From NCBI RefSeq assembly GCF_945859705.1, contig NC_079136.1:42458989-42522988 (forward strand): a stretch of DNA of 64,000 nt, written 5' to 3'. A model generated the notes under the pieces. It saw only the letters and a program-made list of their open reading frames with translations. It made no database searches and had not been told where the DNA came from. The translations under genes and the position numbers were made by a program. Below are positions 12,251 through 24,365 of the stretch, one piece after another. Positions within the stretch are counted from its first letter, which is position 1, and each line of letters begins with the position of its first letter. Source of the DNA: Episyrphus balteatus (lineage: Eukaryota > Arthropoda > Insecta > Diptera > Syrphidae).

Positions 12251-12850
12251 AATAATCATTTTTATCAAAAACCAAACCGACTTCCATGGATCAAAACAGG
12301 ATTTTGTGGTTTTTCTAATAGTTTCTATGGCTATAACTGAACGAAATTGAAATGGGACCACACTGCAGCCACCAGCTTTCCAATACAAAAAGAATTATCA
12401 AAATTGGTTCACTCTGTCCAAAGTTATGCGGTAACAAACATTTTTTTTAGTTTTTTCTTGTTATGATTGGACTCAAACAGTTATACTTAATGTTTTTCTA
12501 CATAAAATACAGATATAAATATGAAAGGTCTTAATCTTTAGCTCAAGTTCTTTACTGTAAGAATTATTATCTTATAAATGTTTTTTACAAGAAAGTTGAC
12601 AAATAAATAATTTTTCTTTTTTTTTTTTTCTTTTTTTCACTTCAGATTCTTTGATGTAGTAAGCTTAGAACAAGCTTTTAACTACAATCAGAGGCTCATC
12701 ATAAGTGCATGTTAGTGGTTAGTAGACAAAAAATACAACCTCCCACATGCACAATATAAAACAAAATAATTACGAACAAATTTACAAGTTATAAAATTAT
12801 AAGTACAAAAAATCCAACATGTATAATTTATTTAAAACATTGATTAACAG
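12251..12850. other. Non-coding; probable 3' untranslated region of LINE copy B at its right side
   Basis: The stretch next to 12851 probably holds the 3' untranslated region of the minus-strand LINE B. I could not fix the end of the element: there is an AAATAAATAA near 12600 but no clear tandem tail in the expected orientation. Confidence 0.35.
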
Positions 12851-14809
12851 TCACGATTGTGGAGCACTGGTTCGAAACAATGTTTTTAAACCCATTTTCG
12901 TCAAATAAAAGTCTAAGGATGAGTGGTTCAAGTTAAAAAGTTTACTCATACGACTAAGAGGCTCATTAATACCATAGTTTGTTCTATGAAAGTCGATATT
13001 CAAATCTTCGTAGGAGGTGAGATCCACCCGGATAATTTATACCAATACAAGCTAATAGATCAGGGGCGTCAATTTGGGAATTAATAAGCTGATGAAGAAA
13101 GATTAAATCATTATTTACACGTCTCTGTGCTAAAGTTTGTATCTGAAGAAGTTGAATGCGATGTTCATAAGGTGGCAAGTTGAAAAGGTCGGTCCAAGGA
13201 AGACCTTTTAGAGCAAAGCGTACAAAATTGTGTTGAATAGATTCGATTCGGTTTTTATGAACTTCATAAAAAGGACTCCATACTTGAGAAGCGTACTCAA
13301 GATGGGGTCGAACGTAGCAGTTGTACAAAGATAGAGTAACAAATGGATCATCAAATTCCTTTGCCCAACGTTTAATAAAACCAAGCATTGAGCTCGCTTT
13401 ATTTACTATAAAATTGATGTGTTCAGTAAATCCTAAATTTGAACTAAATTGGACACCCAAGTCTTTGAAGCTAAATACTCGACATAGCTTATGTTGCAAG
13501 ATGTAGTAACCAAAAATATTAATGACTCGTTTTCTCGAGAATGTAATTGTTTGGCATTTAGCTGGGTTAAGTGAAAGGCCATTTTTACCACACCAAACAT
13601 TAAAACTGTTAATATCGCTTTGAAGAAGGATACGGTCATTGTCAGACTTAATTTCTTTAAAAATCTTCATATCATCAGAAAATATGAGAATATCACTTGA
13701 AGTTACGCACGAGATTACGTCGTTTATAGCTAAAATGAATAAAAATGGGCCTAGGTGACTTCCCTGAGGGACGCCAGAGTTGGCTATAAAAAGATCTGAA
13801 AGACAGTTTCTAAATTTGACCTGATAGGATCTTTGGTTAAGATAAGATTCTACCCAGGCAATAAAAATACGTGGAAAACCAAAAGCTTTTAGTTTATCAA
13901 ATGCCTTTGAAAAGTCAGTGTAAACGCAGTCAACTTCATTCAAAGGGTGACTAAAATTATTATTATTATTATTTGATTTTTTCATGGAAATGGAATTTAC
14001 AAGGCAGCTGTTAAGGATGTTATAAAAATTTGTAACTGCTTCATCAATATTAGATAATGTAAGTATATTTTCTAGTCCTGAACTAGATATGTTTTCAGAA
14101 AGCAACTCGAAATTTGCTTTTTTAAAATCAAGAGTATAAGAGCAATCAAAATCGTTACTGTTTTCAGTAATATGATTGCTCCAGTCAAAGAAGATATCCA
14201 AAGGTGGATGGTAATCGTCTATATTAGTGATACCAGTTCTAGACTCTAGAACAAGAGTACTAATAGCGTCAGAGGAAAATACTAAATCGAGAATTCGATT
14301 TTTATAGTTTTTAATACAGCTTATCTGCTGTAAGTCAGTATACAAAATTTTGTCTAATAAAGCAAGCTCATTTTGTGAAGATGTTAGTGAAGCTTCTTGA
14401 TATGTTTCATCATCGGAAGGGACCCAATCAATGTGAGGTAAATTGAAGTCTCCTAAAAGTAATATGTTGCTATTGGAGCAAGACAGGTCAAGTACGTAAT
14501 CTAAAGCCATCGAAAGCTCTGTATAAGAGGATGATGTACTTTTTGGAGGGATATATACATTTAAAATATAAATAGATTTAGTCATTGAAGAAATTTTAAC
14601 GCAGATTAAGTCAATTGAGAGCTGAAACGGGAATGATATGGAAGAAGAAACAAATTTATTTCGAACCGCTACTAAGACACCTCCTCCGAGTTCCTTTGCA
14701 TTTCCGGCGTGGCGATCTTTTCTGTAAACTAAGAACTCTTGACAAAATAGTTCCGTGTCTAAAAAAAATGTCAGCGGCTTTGCTGCGTAACCCCCTTACG
14801 TTTTGGTAA
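12851..14809 (-). pseudogene. LINE ORF2 remnant (endonuclease-reverse transcriptase), copy B
   Basis: The minus-strand frame opens with YQNVRGLRSK near 14800 (start of an apurinic-type endonuclease). It then has a deletion/frameshift that removes the segment where the catalytic TET-type glutamate lies in copy A. It resumes at ELFCQEFLVYRKD and runs in frame through the LGDFNLPHIDWV motif. Between endonuclease and reverse transcriptase there is a large internal deletion: the sequence passes through a run of Asn codons (about 13955-13970) straight into YTDFSKAFD. Conserved reverse-transcriptase boxes follow: SGVPQGSHLGP, then FSDD where an active enzyme has YADD, then the C-terminal LEYASQVWSP region. 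A frameshift near 12985 separates the last 44 residues, which begin FHRTNYG and end at the stop at 12851-12853. The truncated endonuclease, missing palm segment and altered catalytic box show that it is inactive. Confidence 0.9.
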
Positions 14810-15662
14810 AAGAGGGCAATCCTGCTAAGTTTTTTGTCGAAGGTATTTTAGATACAGGGTGTTTTTTTTTTGTGATAGAGAACTCTTTAACTAAAGTTTC
14901 TAGGGGCCAATTATGAGTGTTGCAAATGGAATCAAAATAAGTTGGGTTTGTTACAATTTTAAATGATGAAATAAAACTATTGGGCTTAATTATTTTTGTG
15001 CACTTAATAGATGTTGTTGAAGGAATGCTTTTACAAGAAACTAAATGGGAAATTATATCATCAGGAGATGTATTAGGGTCTAACCGTGAAACGAAAATCG
15101 ATCTTGGTTTCGAAACAGCCTTGATTATATTAGTACTAGCAACGGTGGTTGTCGAGGCTACTGGTTGAGTAGGATTAGGTAATACAGCAATAGGATGAGG
15201 ATTTGTGTTGAGATTTGTGCGTTTTGGAGATGGACCAGAATTTTTCACATTCGATGAATTGTCTCTCCTTCTTTTTTTGTTAATTTTTTGGGTACATGAT
15301 CTTTGTTTATACCGGAACCAGACTGAGCAAGAATATCATCATCGTGAGAAGAAATTAAATTTGGAGGAAGGTCAGGAACTAAATCATCAGTTGAAGTGGA
15401 GTTATTTAGTATACTGTTAGTTATGGAAAAAGAATTTAAATTTGAGACCGCAGTATTAAAAACATTGAGAAGTTCTTCGAAACCTTTTGAGAGTTTTAAA
15501 ATGTCTGCTTTAAAAGAAGACATTTTGAAAGCTAATGTAGATATAGATAATTCGCGGCAATCAGGGCAATACCAATAGGCAAACTTAGAGTTAGAAATCT
15601 TTTCAATAAAACCATTAGTGGAACCAATGCATTTTGCATGGTAGAGATTACCACACGGTCAT
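14796..15662 (-). pseudogene. LINE ORF1 remnant (PHD finger plus RRM-like region), copy B
   Basis: The 5'-most readable part, 15662 down to about 15523, encodes the second half of a PHD-type zinc finger (CGNLYHAKC ... YCPDC), followed in frame by a coiled-coil-like stretch. A frame change near 15245 joins this to a second open segment with SIFVSRLDP, a basic/Ser-rich centre, SFKIV and NWPLETLVKEF. These are typical of the RRM-like nucleic-acid-binding region at the C-terminus of LINE ORF1 proteins. The stop at 14796 lies inside the start of ORF2, as expected. The first zinc ligands are missing because of 5' truncation. Confidence 0.8.
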
Positions 15663-18430
15663 TTTTTTTTTTAAACAAAAGTGCACAACGTGTTTTCTTA
15701 TGACTTTATCACGTAAAATTTATCGTCCGTAAACCGACTTCACAGAAAACAACTTTTTTTATGCAGGTTTTAACCAGTTGAATTATAGAACTATTTAAAT
15801 TTTTGAAACAATTTTTATCAAAATAAGAAAAAAAATGTTCGATTTTCTTACCAGTGTTTTTTTTTTTTTTTTTTAACAAATGCTATTTGTATACCTATAA
15901 ATACATAATTCAATAGTATTTACTCTATCTGTTTTCATTTGATCCTAAAATATCCAATAACATTTGTAAAAGTTAAAACTTATTTTATAACCTAATAACG
16001 AATTGGATCACTATGGTGTATGTGTAACATTTTTTGTACTGAATCATTTAAGTTGAAATGTAAAGTATTCCTACGCTATAACAATAAATTAAACAGATTC
16101 TGACTTCTTTTTAAATACTGAAGAGGGTACGTCAACAAATTTAAGGTGATTTACAAAAAATCGAGCTGTTATTCCAGCAGTTTGTTATTAAACGAAAAAT
16201 CAATTTTAGTGAATAAGTCCTTCATATTTTTATATTTTCACAAAAGTGTAATTAAAAACATTTTTATAATAATACTGTTATATTGTTGTGAAAAACTAAA
16301 AAGAATTAAATGAAGTTTTAACAAAAGCTTTGTTCAGAAAATAAATCATCTTAACAGATTGTTGCGACAAATAATTTCCAATCTTTTTAAGTGCACTCTT
16401 AAATCTATGCAACGCATTTTAATTCTTAGAACGAATGAAATAATTTTAATTAAATCCAAAAATCCTGCAGTAGGAATTTTTCATCTTTTTAATTCTAATT
16501 TCATTTACAAATTTAGTTTTGCATTCAAAAAAATTACTGCAACTTATCTTTCCATCTGCAGAGCTTTAAATCAAATTAATCACAAGTAACACAGGCACAG
16601 AGAACCAGTAAAAATGTTCTTTTCTTAGTTTCGTTCATGTTTTATTACAAAAAAATACTTTGCCTTCCTCATTTGCCCTTAACACCTCATCATTTTATCT
16701 TATACAAAGAAAAAAATACGAAAAAAAAATCCAGACAGGCAATATATTTGAAGCTCAAGTCTTTATCCTTTTATTTAAGTTTAACTATGATATTCCCCTG
16801 CAAGGATTCATTATCACTCAAGAAATCCTTCTAAGCTTGAAATTAAATTACCTTCCGCAAATTTTACTGCAACGAGACAACGACGATGACTACGACTAAA
16901 GAATATAAAAGTATAAAAAGTACAAAAGAAGGAAAAGAGTTTAAGAAATTGTAGGTTCCTTTGCCTAGATTTCTCATCCCCAAGGACTATACACTATGAC
17001 AAGACAAGCGTGATGAATAGAAATACATGAAAGACTTTAATAAAAAGGTATTTTCTCATCTCTCATCTGAGATGCGCTCGGCTTGGCTATGTAGAATAAG
17101 AAGAAGGCAAGCAAGCTTTATAACTCACAGGACTCGTTCGTTCAAATGAATTGTTGTTGTTCTTCGTAGTGCCTTTGCAGCGATGCTGCGATGACTATGA
17201 GAAAATATCCTTTTGTCTTGTGCCCCATTATCATTAGAGTAAGTAATTCATCTTCATCGGTGGAAGGACGACCGACGCACGCCATGTTAATACGTGACAT
17301 AACATTTTTTTTTTTCTTTTTTTTTTGAAATGACACTAAGACTTTTGTAATAAAGGTGAAGGTATTTTGTTCGAGGAATACAAAAGGATTTTTTTTAAAT
17401 ATTTTTTTTAAGGATCAGCTAATCATAAAGCGTTTTCGCAAATAGAATGAAAATTTTCAGGCAAGTTATAGTCCCCTCCCCATCTTCGTCCTTTAATATT
17501 AAATTTCGAAAACACTTAACCGAAAATTGTTATCCTGATTATCCTTCGCTTTTGATTTTATTTGAACTTGCTCTCATTCCAAACAGTCAAGTCATTAATC
17601 TTAAGACATTTAAAATGAAATTAAATTTTTTTATGGACATTTCCTCTTTACGAATGCAGGATCAGGACACTTTATGTGATTACAACTACATGAAACAAAG
17701 TCATACGTGATGGGCAAAACTCTAAGGAACTCTATATTACAATTTAAAATATACTTCCCTTGGTCCGAGTTTTACCCTGGCCAAACCCTAAGCTAATATA
17801 GAAATTGATGTGGATGCATCTCTTCTTCAAAGCTCGTAAAATATTCAGCTAGTATTTACGTGTAAAGCATCGAAAAAACAAGGAGTCCTTTCCTTACATA
17901 CATTACATACAATAATAAGGACAACAAAAAAAAAATCAGCTTTGGAATTTTCCTTAGAAGTAACTCCATTTTGTTGTTCATCGTTATAAAATTCCTGCAA
18001 CTTTCTGGCTCTATAAGAATCTACGTACAAGTTCATTGTATAATGCACAACAGCATCAAGAGCACAACAAAGTAAAAAGATAGTTTAAAAAAGTATAGTT
18101 AAGTAGAAAGTAAGAAATAACTTTGGTATTTTATGTGTATATTCCAACTCATCTTGAAAAGGATTCCTTTTGTTTATGGTATCCTTTTAAAAAAGTAGAC
18201 GTTATATCCTTCTATGTCCTGTAAAAGAGGAACTTTCTTTTGAGAGGTAGTGTTGACTTAATAGAGTATGAAATGCATTTTTTGTTTAACCACAAACAAT
18301 AGTTTAATAGTGACTTGAACTATAAATTTACTTATTTCTACAAAATTATGTGTTTTCGTGTAGAATCCTTTTTTTAATGTTTCAGAAGGAACTATGAATT
18401 CTTCTGCGTTGCGGAACTGATTGTATAATA
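15663..18430. other. AT-rich non-coding stretch
   Basis: No gene is supported. 15663-16350 is A/T-rich. 16360-16900 has overlapping short open frames without motifs. 17040-17330 is more GC-balanced and looks unique, but shows no coding signature. The open frames at 17447-17710 and 17845-18048 are motif-free. Confidence 0.4.
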
Positions 18431-18438
18431 GTGAAAGG

Positions 18439-19314
18439 CAGTGATTGGAACTATCGAATAAAAACTAACAAACTATCGATAGTTGTAAAATATTCATTAA
18501 TTCGATAACTTGAAATCATTCATTCATTTATTTAGTTATTATTTTCATTCGAAAAGTTTTTTTATTCGATAGTTTTTTCATTCGCATAGTTTTTTTATAT
18601 GATAGTTTTTTCATTCGAATAGTTTTCTTAAACGATAGTTTTTTCATTAAAATAGTTTTTTTATACGATAGTTTTTTTCATTCGAATAGCTTTTTTATTC
18701 GATAGTTTTCTTATTCGAATAGTTTTCTTAAACGGTAGTTTTTTCATTCGAATAATTTTCTTAAACAATAGTTTTTTTCATTAAAATAGTTTTTTTATTC
18801 GATAGTTTTTTCATTCGAATAGTTTTTTTATTCGATAGTTTTCTTATTCGAATAGTTTTCTTAAACGATATTTTTTTCATTCGAATAGTTTTCTTAAACG
18901 ATAGTTTTTTCATTAAAATAGTTTTTTTATACGATAGTTTTTTCATTCGAATAGCTTTTTTATTCGATAGTTTTCTTAAACGATAGTTTTTTCATTCGAA
19001 TAGTTTTCTTAAACGATAGTTTTTTCATTCGAATAATTTTCTTAAACGATAGTTTTTTCATTAAAATAGTTTTCTTAAACGATAGTTTTTTCATTCGAAT
19101 AGTTTTCTTAAACGATAGTTTTTTCATTAAAATAGTTTTTTTATTCGATAGTTTATTCGATAGTTTTTATTCGATAGTTTAATTCGATACTTTTTATCCG
19201 ATAGTTTATTCGACAGTTTTGAATAAATGAATGAATGAATGACCTCTTCGATATTTCAAATCATTCAGTTACTAACTATCGATAATTCAAATCATTCGAT
19301 AGTTCCCACCACTA
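18439..19314. mobile_element. hAT-type non-autonomous element with a minisatellite body
   Basis: The left end CAGTGATTGGAACTATCGAA is matched by the inverted right end, which reads TAGTGGTGGGAACTATCGAA on the minus strand. The flanks are GTGAAAGG (18431-18438) and GTGAAAGT (19315-19322), an 8-bp target duplication with one change, in the register set by the ends. ATTCATTCATTTATT near the left and its complement near 19225 extend the terminal repeats. The interior is a tandem array (separate entry). No transposase is encoded, so it must have been mobilised in trans. Confidence 0.82.
18536..19222. repeat. Minisatellite of about 19-20 bp units
   Basis: Units of the form ATTCGATAGTTTTTTC alternate with ATTCGAATAGTTTTC plus TTAAACG or TTTTAT joints, giving a higher-order period near 39 bp. 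Variants (AAAATAG instead of CGAATAG) recur at regular intervals, which suggests block duplication. The open frame read on the minus strand (18761-18946) is Lys/Thr-rich, follows the repeat period and is not a gene. Confidence 0.9.
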
Positions 19315-19322
19315 GTGAAAGT

Positions 19323-20738
19323 GTATCCTGTATTACTGATATTTTCATGGTTTTTGTATCTCGGTACCTAAAAATAATCTAAAAAAATATAAAATAAATT
19401 TTTTAACAAAAATTCAACTCATTTTGTCCTAGAAACTGCAAAAAAAAAATCTCTGAATAAGCTTCAGCAGGACGTGAAAATTGAGTTGCCCAAAAGTGCT
19501 GCAGAAATCTCTTCCAATTTTAAAAAGTCATCACGTTTCTTTTTCATTTTTCCAACTTCTGAATGCAAATCGATTTTAAAACCACCACACAGTAAAAAAA
19601 AGAATGAAGAAAAAAAAAATAAACTCTTCATCCCAGAGATACGAGTATAAAATAAGTAAATTTAGATGAAGAATTAAACTCCAACGAGAATTCCAGAAAT
19701 ACTAAAAGAATTCTCATTTCTCAAACAGTGTTCTCTGCTCTGAATGCGGCATTCAAGCATTGAGAGCACGTATATTTTTGAGGTTTTTGTGTTACGTTGG
19801 ACTTGGTTTGTCTACGCTTACTGACCATGGTCATCCACTATTTCGAATACGGAATCACAGAAATGCGGACAAGAACCACCAACTTATATTTAGTAACCTC
19901 GTAACATCGGTGTACTACTTTCTTTACACTCTCTTTCATTGTCGTCATTTTCGGATTGAGGACTTTGGTTTTTGTGTTCTGAGTGTGGACTTGTAATCAA
20001 GCCCGATGATGATGATGTTGTGGGTGGTCATGTTGATGATGGTGATAATTATGGTGATGATTTTAACAACATCCTTCTTCCAGTTAAATACTATCTGAAC
20101 TCTTTGAAGGTAAATTTAATTAACTGTGAGTAAAAAGTGCATATCGTCATGCAATTACTATGCGCTTATTAATTGAATAAACTACTCGTCATTAAATCGC
20201 CCACGGAAAAAGCTTGTTTATTCTTTTGAATCGTTTACAACAGTTGATACTATTTTTTAAGCATTCGAGTGGATTAAAATAAAAAACAAAACTGAAATGT
20301 GAACGCGAACTAAATGAAGTTCCTGCAATCCCAGACATGGGTACATTGTTTGGACGCAGGGATGTTATCGAGATTTTTAACTTATTGCAAAAACTAAATA
20401 TTATTAATGACACCCTTTTGCAATTTAGTTATAATTGGTTACTAAAAACAGAATTCATGTAGTACACTAATGAAGTTTGGAAATAATGTTACATTTGGGA
20501 AAGAAACCAAGACTAAAAAGACTACACAAAATAATTTTGAGTGAAAGGGTGTTTTTTTTTTTTCGAAATGGAAGTTAACTCTGTAATAAGTCCCAAAAAG
20601 TCAAAAATTCGTTAAGAACTTAAGAGCATAGACGTTTTCTTTGTAATGGGAACCCAACCAGCAATAAAATTAACATTTTAACGAAAGGGTGTTTTTTTAG
20701 GGTGAAAGACAAAAAAAAATCTAGCAAGAATATTATAA
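19323..20738. other. Non-coding stretch with trinucleotide and GAAAGGGTG-motif fragments
   Basis: A GAT/GGT-rich simple repeat lies near 20004-20060. Copies of the GAAAGGGTGTTTTTT phrase are near 20540 and 20690. The open frame 19760-19996 has no recognisable domain. No host gene is supported. Confidence 0.4.
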
Positions 20739-20740
20739 TA

Positions 20741-22053
20741 CGGTGACCATATTTCTAGAAGCGAAACCCGGGACAGATAAATCGTTTTGAAAACGGGTTT
20801 TCAAAAAAAAAAAACAATTAAAATTAAAAAGAGTTTTCATAATTTTGATATCAAGATTTCTTAATCGATTTTATGGGAACATTTTAGTTGAAATCATTTA
20901 AGGGGGGAAATCCCTCTGGACGAAGGGTTTTTCAAGATTTTTTTTTGGAAAACTGAAAGCATCAATTAAAGTTTGGAAAAATACATGATATTATTGACAT
21001 CATGAAGTATTAACACAATTTTTTGAAGTAATAAAAAAACCAAATGGCGGCTCTACAGCCGTTTAAAGTTGATGCCTAGCGTTTGCGCCGTGCAATGCCC
21101 AGGTCCAGTTAATTATTTATAATCAAAAGATAATTTTTTTAACATTAAAATATATTTATACGCATTGCATGAACCTAAATCTAGCAAAAAAAAAAGTGTA
21201 AAATAAAAATTAGAGACCAAAAAAATTAAAAAACACAATGTTTTTTTCTAAACAAATTGTTAAAAAAATATTTATTGTGAAAATTATATTAAACTTTTAG
21301 GTTCATGCAATGACCAATGACATAACGAGTAATTTGCATTTATTTCAAGTCGATAGCTTCATTAGTTTTTGAGTAACGTTGCACGGCGGCGCGGAAAAAA
21401 ACGTGTTTCGAGAAAAATTCGTTTAAAGTTTTCATTTTTGTACTGTGGTAGGCTCGGAACCCATGGGTTTCAGGACTATCTGGGTACTTTTGAGGCTTCA
21501 TTTAAGGCTAAAACCACTAAAATAGTTTCTTCGGTTGATAAATGATAAATTAATGCAAAAAATTAATAATGCAAAAATAAAAAAATTACAGAGGGTTTTC
21601 CCCCCTTAAGTTGTTTCCGAGGAAGTTAGAAATCAAGAAAACGGTTTAATATTAGGTACCTACCTACTGCTACTGTTAATAACTTAAAAAAAAATATTTT
21701 TTTAATCAAAATTATGAGAGCAGTTTTTTAAATGATTGTGAAATATCGTTATACTTAATTCAACTTTTAATATGTCCTTAAAAGTTTTCATATTTAGCTG
21801 GGTTCATTATTAGAAAAAAAAACTTTTTCAAGCTTTTCAACTTGACAAACACAAGCTGGAACTAAATAATTGACGAAAATAATTTTAAAACTAATACTTT
21901 TATTCGAAAAATTAGAAACCAGAAATACGGGGAAATCACGGGTTAAATTACAAAATACGGTACACTTATACGTCCCGGGTTTCTTAAATAAAACCCGGGA
22001 TTAGCTATAGAAATACAGGACAGTCTCGGGTAAACCGGGACTGATGGTCACCG
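20741..22053. mobile_element. TA-flanked inverted-repeat element (CGGTGACCATATTTCTAG ends), copy 1
   Basis: Ends CGGTGACCAT and ATGGTCACCG are flanked by TA on both sides (20739-20740, 22054-22055). Behind the ends are GC-rich boxes: CGAAACCCGGGACAG on the left, CCCGGGTTTC and CTCGGGTAAACCGGGA on the right. A second copy at 51949-52575 has the same ends and TA flanks. Removing the nested 704-bp element leaves about 605 bp, close to copy 2 (627 bp). TA flanks fit a Tc1/mariner-type element, but TA duplication alone is weak evidence. Nothing is coded. Confidence 0.8.
20902..21605. mobile_element. TTAA-flanked inverted-repeat element nested in the preceding element
   Basis: The element runs from GGGGGGAAATCCCTCTG to the inverted CAGAGGGTTTTCCCCCC (16 of 17 bases match), with TTAA at both edges (20898-20901 and 21606-21609). 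Inner inverted segments include GCATGAACCTAAA near 21168 against TTTAGGTTCATGC near 21297. There is also a partial match of GCGCCGTGCAA with TTGCACGGCGGCGC. TTAA target sites are typical of piggyBac and Kolobok transposons; the GGG end differs from the usual CCC start of piggyBac. No transposase frame is present. Confidence 0.85.
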
Positions 22054-22055
22054 TA

Positions 22056-22709
22056 ATTATATAGGATAGCAGTGAAGAATATATATATTTGAATGAAAGG
22101 GAGTTTTTTTCTAGCAAGAAAAATGTAGAAATATTAAACGGGAGTTTTATGTCTATTTTTTTGCCTTCACTCGGAAAAAAAGACCTTTGACACCTAGATA
22201 AGATTTCATATAAACCTTTTACGAAAAACGTTCCTGGTACAAAAAGCTAAATACTAAAAAATTTCCGGGATTCTTAAACATAGCTGAGTACCAAAAAAAG
22301 GAGTTGAACTGACAATTCAATTCTTCTTCTGCCTTCGCCAATTTCCATGCCTTTGCAATATGGGTTCTTGTAAAGAGAGAGGACTTTCCTGCTCAATTGC
22401 CTTCTCCAAATTTCCAGTGAAGAAGTGCTTCTGCATGCATGGCTGATCCTGGTTTGCACTGATTTGCCAAACAGGTGTCACGACTCGTCGTATTTGAGCT
22501 GCAAAATCTTATAGTATCGGGGATAAATACGCTGCATATATCGGGGAATCATCGGCAAACAGGAGGTCTTCCAAGTTCTCAGGGCGAATTTTGGTCTGAA
22601 GTGTAGAATGTAGATGTTTTAATCATTGTACAACTAAGGCTTGTTGTTTGGCCTTTCCAATTTAAACAAAAATCGTTGAGAAGGTTTTTAGAGAATCGAA
22701 GTTTTCAAA
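22056..22709. other. Non-coding stretch, no gene seen
   Basis: Contains one altered GAAAGGGAGTTTTTTT phrase near 22097, otherwise unique-looking. The short minus-strand open frame at 22274-22459 has no recognisable motif. Confidence 0.4.
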
Positions 22710-22911
22710 GGGTTGGGGTCGAAATACTGTATCGGTCAAAATACTGTATTTAAAAATTCTGTATTTAAAAATTATGCTTTCAAAGTTCTGTATTTTAAAA
22801 GGCTGTAAAAAGGCTGAAAAATCGTTTTGATAATGTAAAAAAGTGCGAACTTTTTTACATTATCAAAAGCATTTTTCAGTCTTTTTACAGCATTTAATAG
22901 TTGACTGGTGG
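22710..22911. mobile_element. Fragment of Foldback-like family (one arm plus palindrome)
   Basis: It starts GGGTTGGGGTCGAAATACTG, nearly identical to the left end of the complete element at 46027. A few AAATTCTGTATTT units follow, then a 90-bp imperfect palindrome at 22802-22891 centred on AAGTGCGAACTT. The far end and the second arm are missing, so this is a truncated copy. Confidence 0.75.
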
Positions 22912-24365
22912 TCTTTCTGTCTTGCATTTGACAGACCAGGCATTTGGGTTATTTCGCTTTCATTTCAACATTCTTGGCTAGTTAAGTTTTAGCACGAAAT
23001 CGTTTGATTTGAAAAAAGTGACTTTGACCATTGGCATTCCTTCGGTTCCTATCTCGATAAAAACTCATTTTTCGAAAGTTGATAGTATTCTTTATTATAA
23101 CATCACTGCCCATAAAATTTAATTGAAATATTTCTATTCACTCTCGACCCTTTGTGTGTTAGGACAGGAGTTGAAAAAAATTACAAAAAAAGAAAAGTCG
23201 TCGGAAAAAAACAGTTTACAAAAAAATTAACACTCTCGCAGCGCAGCGTAATCTCGGTAATATTTTAATTATTTGAATCACTTGTTACAGTTAAGTTAGC
23301 CATCGGATGTAAATTATTCCGCAATGTTGTCGTTTTGAGGTTAAAAAAATTCCTCAATTTAACTCGTTTTTTTTCTTTGTTGATGTAAAATAATAAAAAA
23401 AAGTAAAAAAAAAAAGAATATTAAACTATGAAAGGAAGTTCCGGCAGTTGTAGGTATTATGGATTTCACTTCTGGGTTTGTTGGACTTCTAGAGCTATGT
23501 CGTTTCTATGTAGGTTCTGTGTCGTTCCTTGATTTAACTAAACTACAATTTATATTCAGTTCGTGACTAAAATTAATGGACTTTATATAAGCGAGCGTCT
23601 CAGGTAGGTGGTATATATAAATGCTTCCAAGAAGGCAGAGTATAGAGGTACCTTTATAAGTTGTAAATCCCAAGGAGAGTTTAATATTGTTTCCTTGGTT
23701 TTCAGCACGAAACGGATAAAGTTGTCATGTTGATTCTGTGATGCCTTTGAATTGTGTGAACCTTGACTTTAATATAGCGTATATAGCACATCAGCATATG
23801 GAAGAGAGAGAGAGAGAGAGAGGTAACTATAGGTACATAGTGATACAATTTACGCTTAAGAAATATTTATGTCAGGGTTTTGTATGCCAGAGCATTATAT
23901 CGTCGGTCGTGGTATGTTTTAGGAATTTAAATTGAATTCAAACACAGGATGATCTTTTGTGGATGTGTCAGTCAGTATTGAAAAATTATTTCAACAAAAA
24001 GATATTTATCTAATCTTTTGTGGGTGCGGGAAGGAAGAATAATAAGAATTGTATCCGGCTTGGAATTTGAATTTGATAAATTGACTTTTGCCATTTCAAA
24101 GGACTTAACCCAGTATAGCCCTCCTATAATAGCAAAAGAGACACTGTTTAAACTGTATTTACTCACTTTAGTCTTTTCTCTTTTGTGGTATGTATTCGAT
24201 CTCGAATAACTTCTCCAATCCACAGTTCATCTTTAACCATCTGTCTTCTGTCAGTTTAGGTCTTTAAATCTACAGGTTTAAAAATGTCGTGGTGGCATTT
24301 AACGATGCAGTTGCACATTTTTTTAAAACGATTTCAATAAAATTTCTTTGGTTCTTAGAAAGCGA
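22912..24365. other. Non-coding stretch with a short GA microsatellite
   Basis: A (GA)n run lies near 23802-23822. No coding pattern is recognisable; the mirrored open frames near 23972-24223 on both strands carry no motif. Confidence 0.4.

Larger units (their letters stand above)
12851..15662 (-). mobile_element. Decayed CR1/Jockey-group LINE, copy B
   Basis: ORF1 remnant at 14796-15662 and ORF2 remnant at 12851-14809 lie in the order and near-overlap expected for a two-ORF non-LTR retrotransposon on the minus strand. The 5' end is cut inside the PHD-finger region of ORF1, which is typical 5' truncation. It is related to, but clearly diverged from, copy A at 28593-34069; ORF2 matches well while ORF1 outside the PHD finger does not obviously match. 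It is a dead element. Confidence 0.88.

Noticed and set aside
18761..18946. Lys/Thr-rich 61-codon minus-strand frame
   Set aside because: It lies wholly in the minisatellite and repeats with its period.
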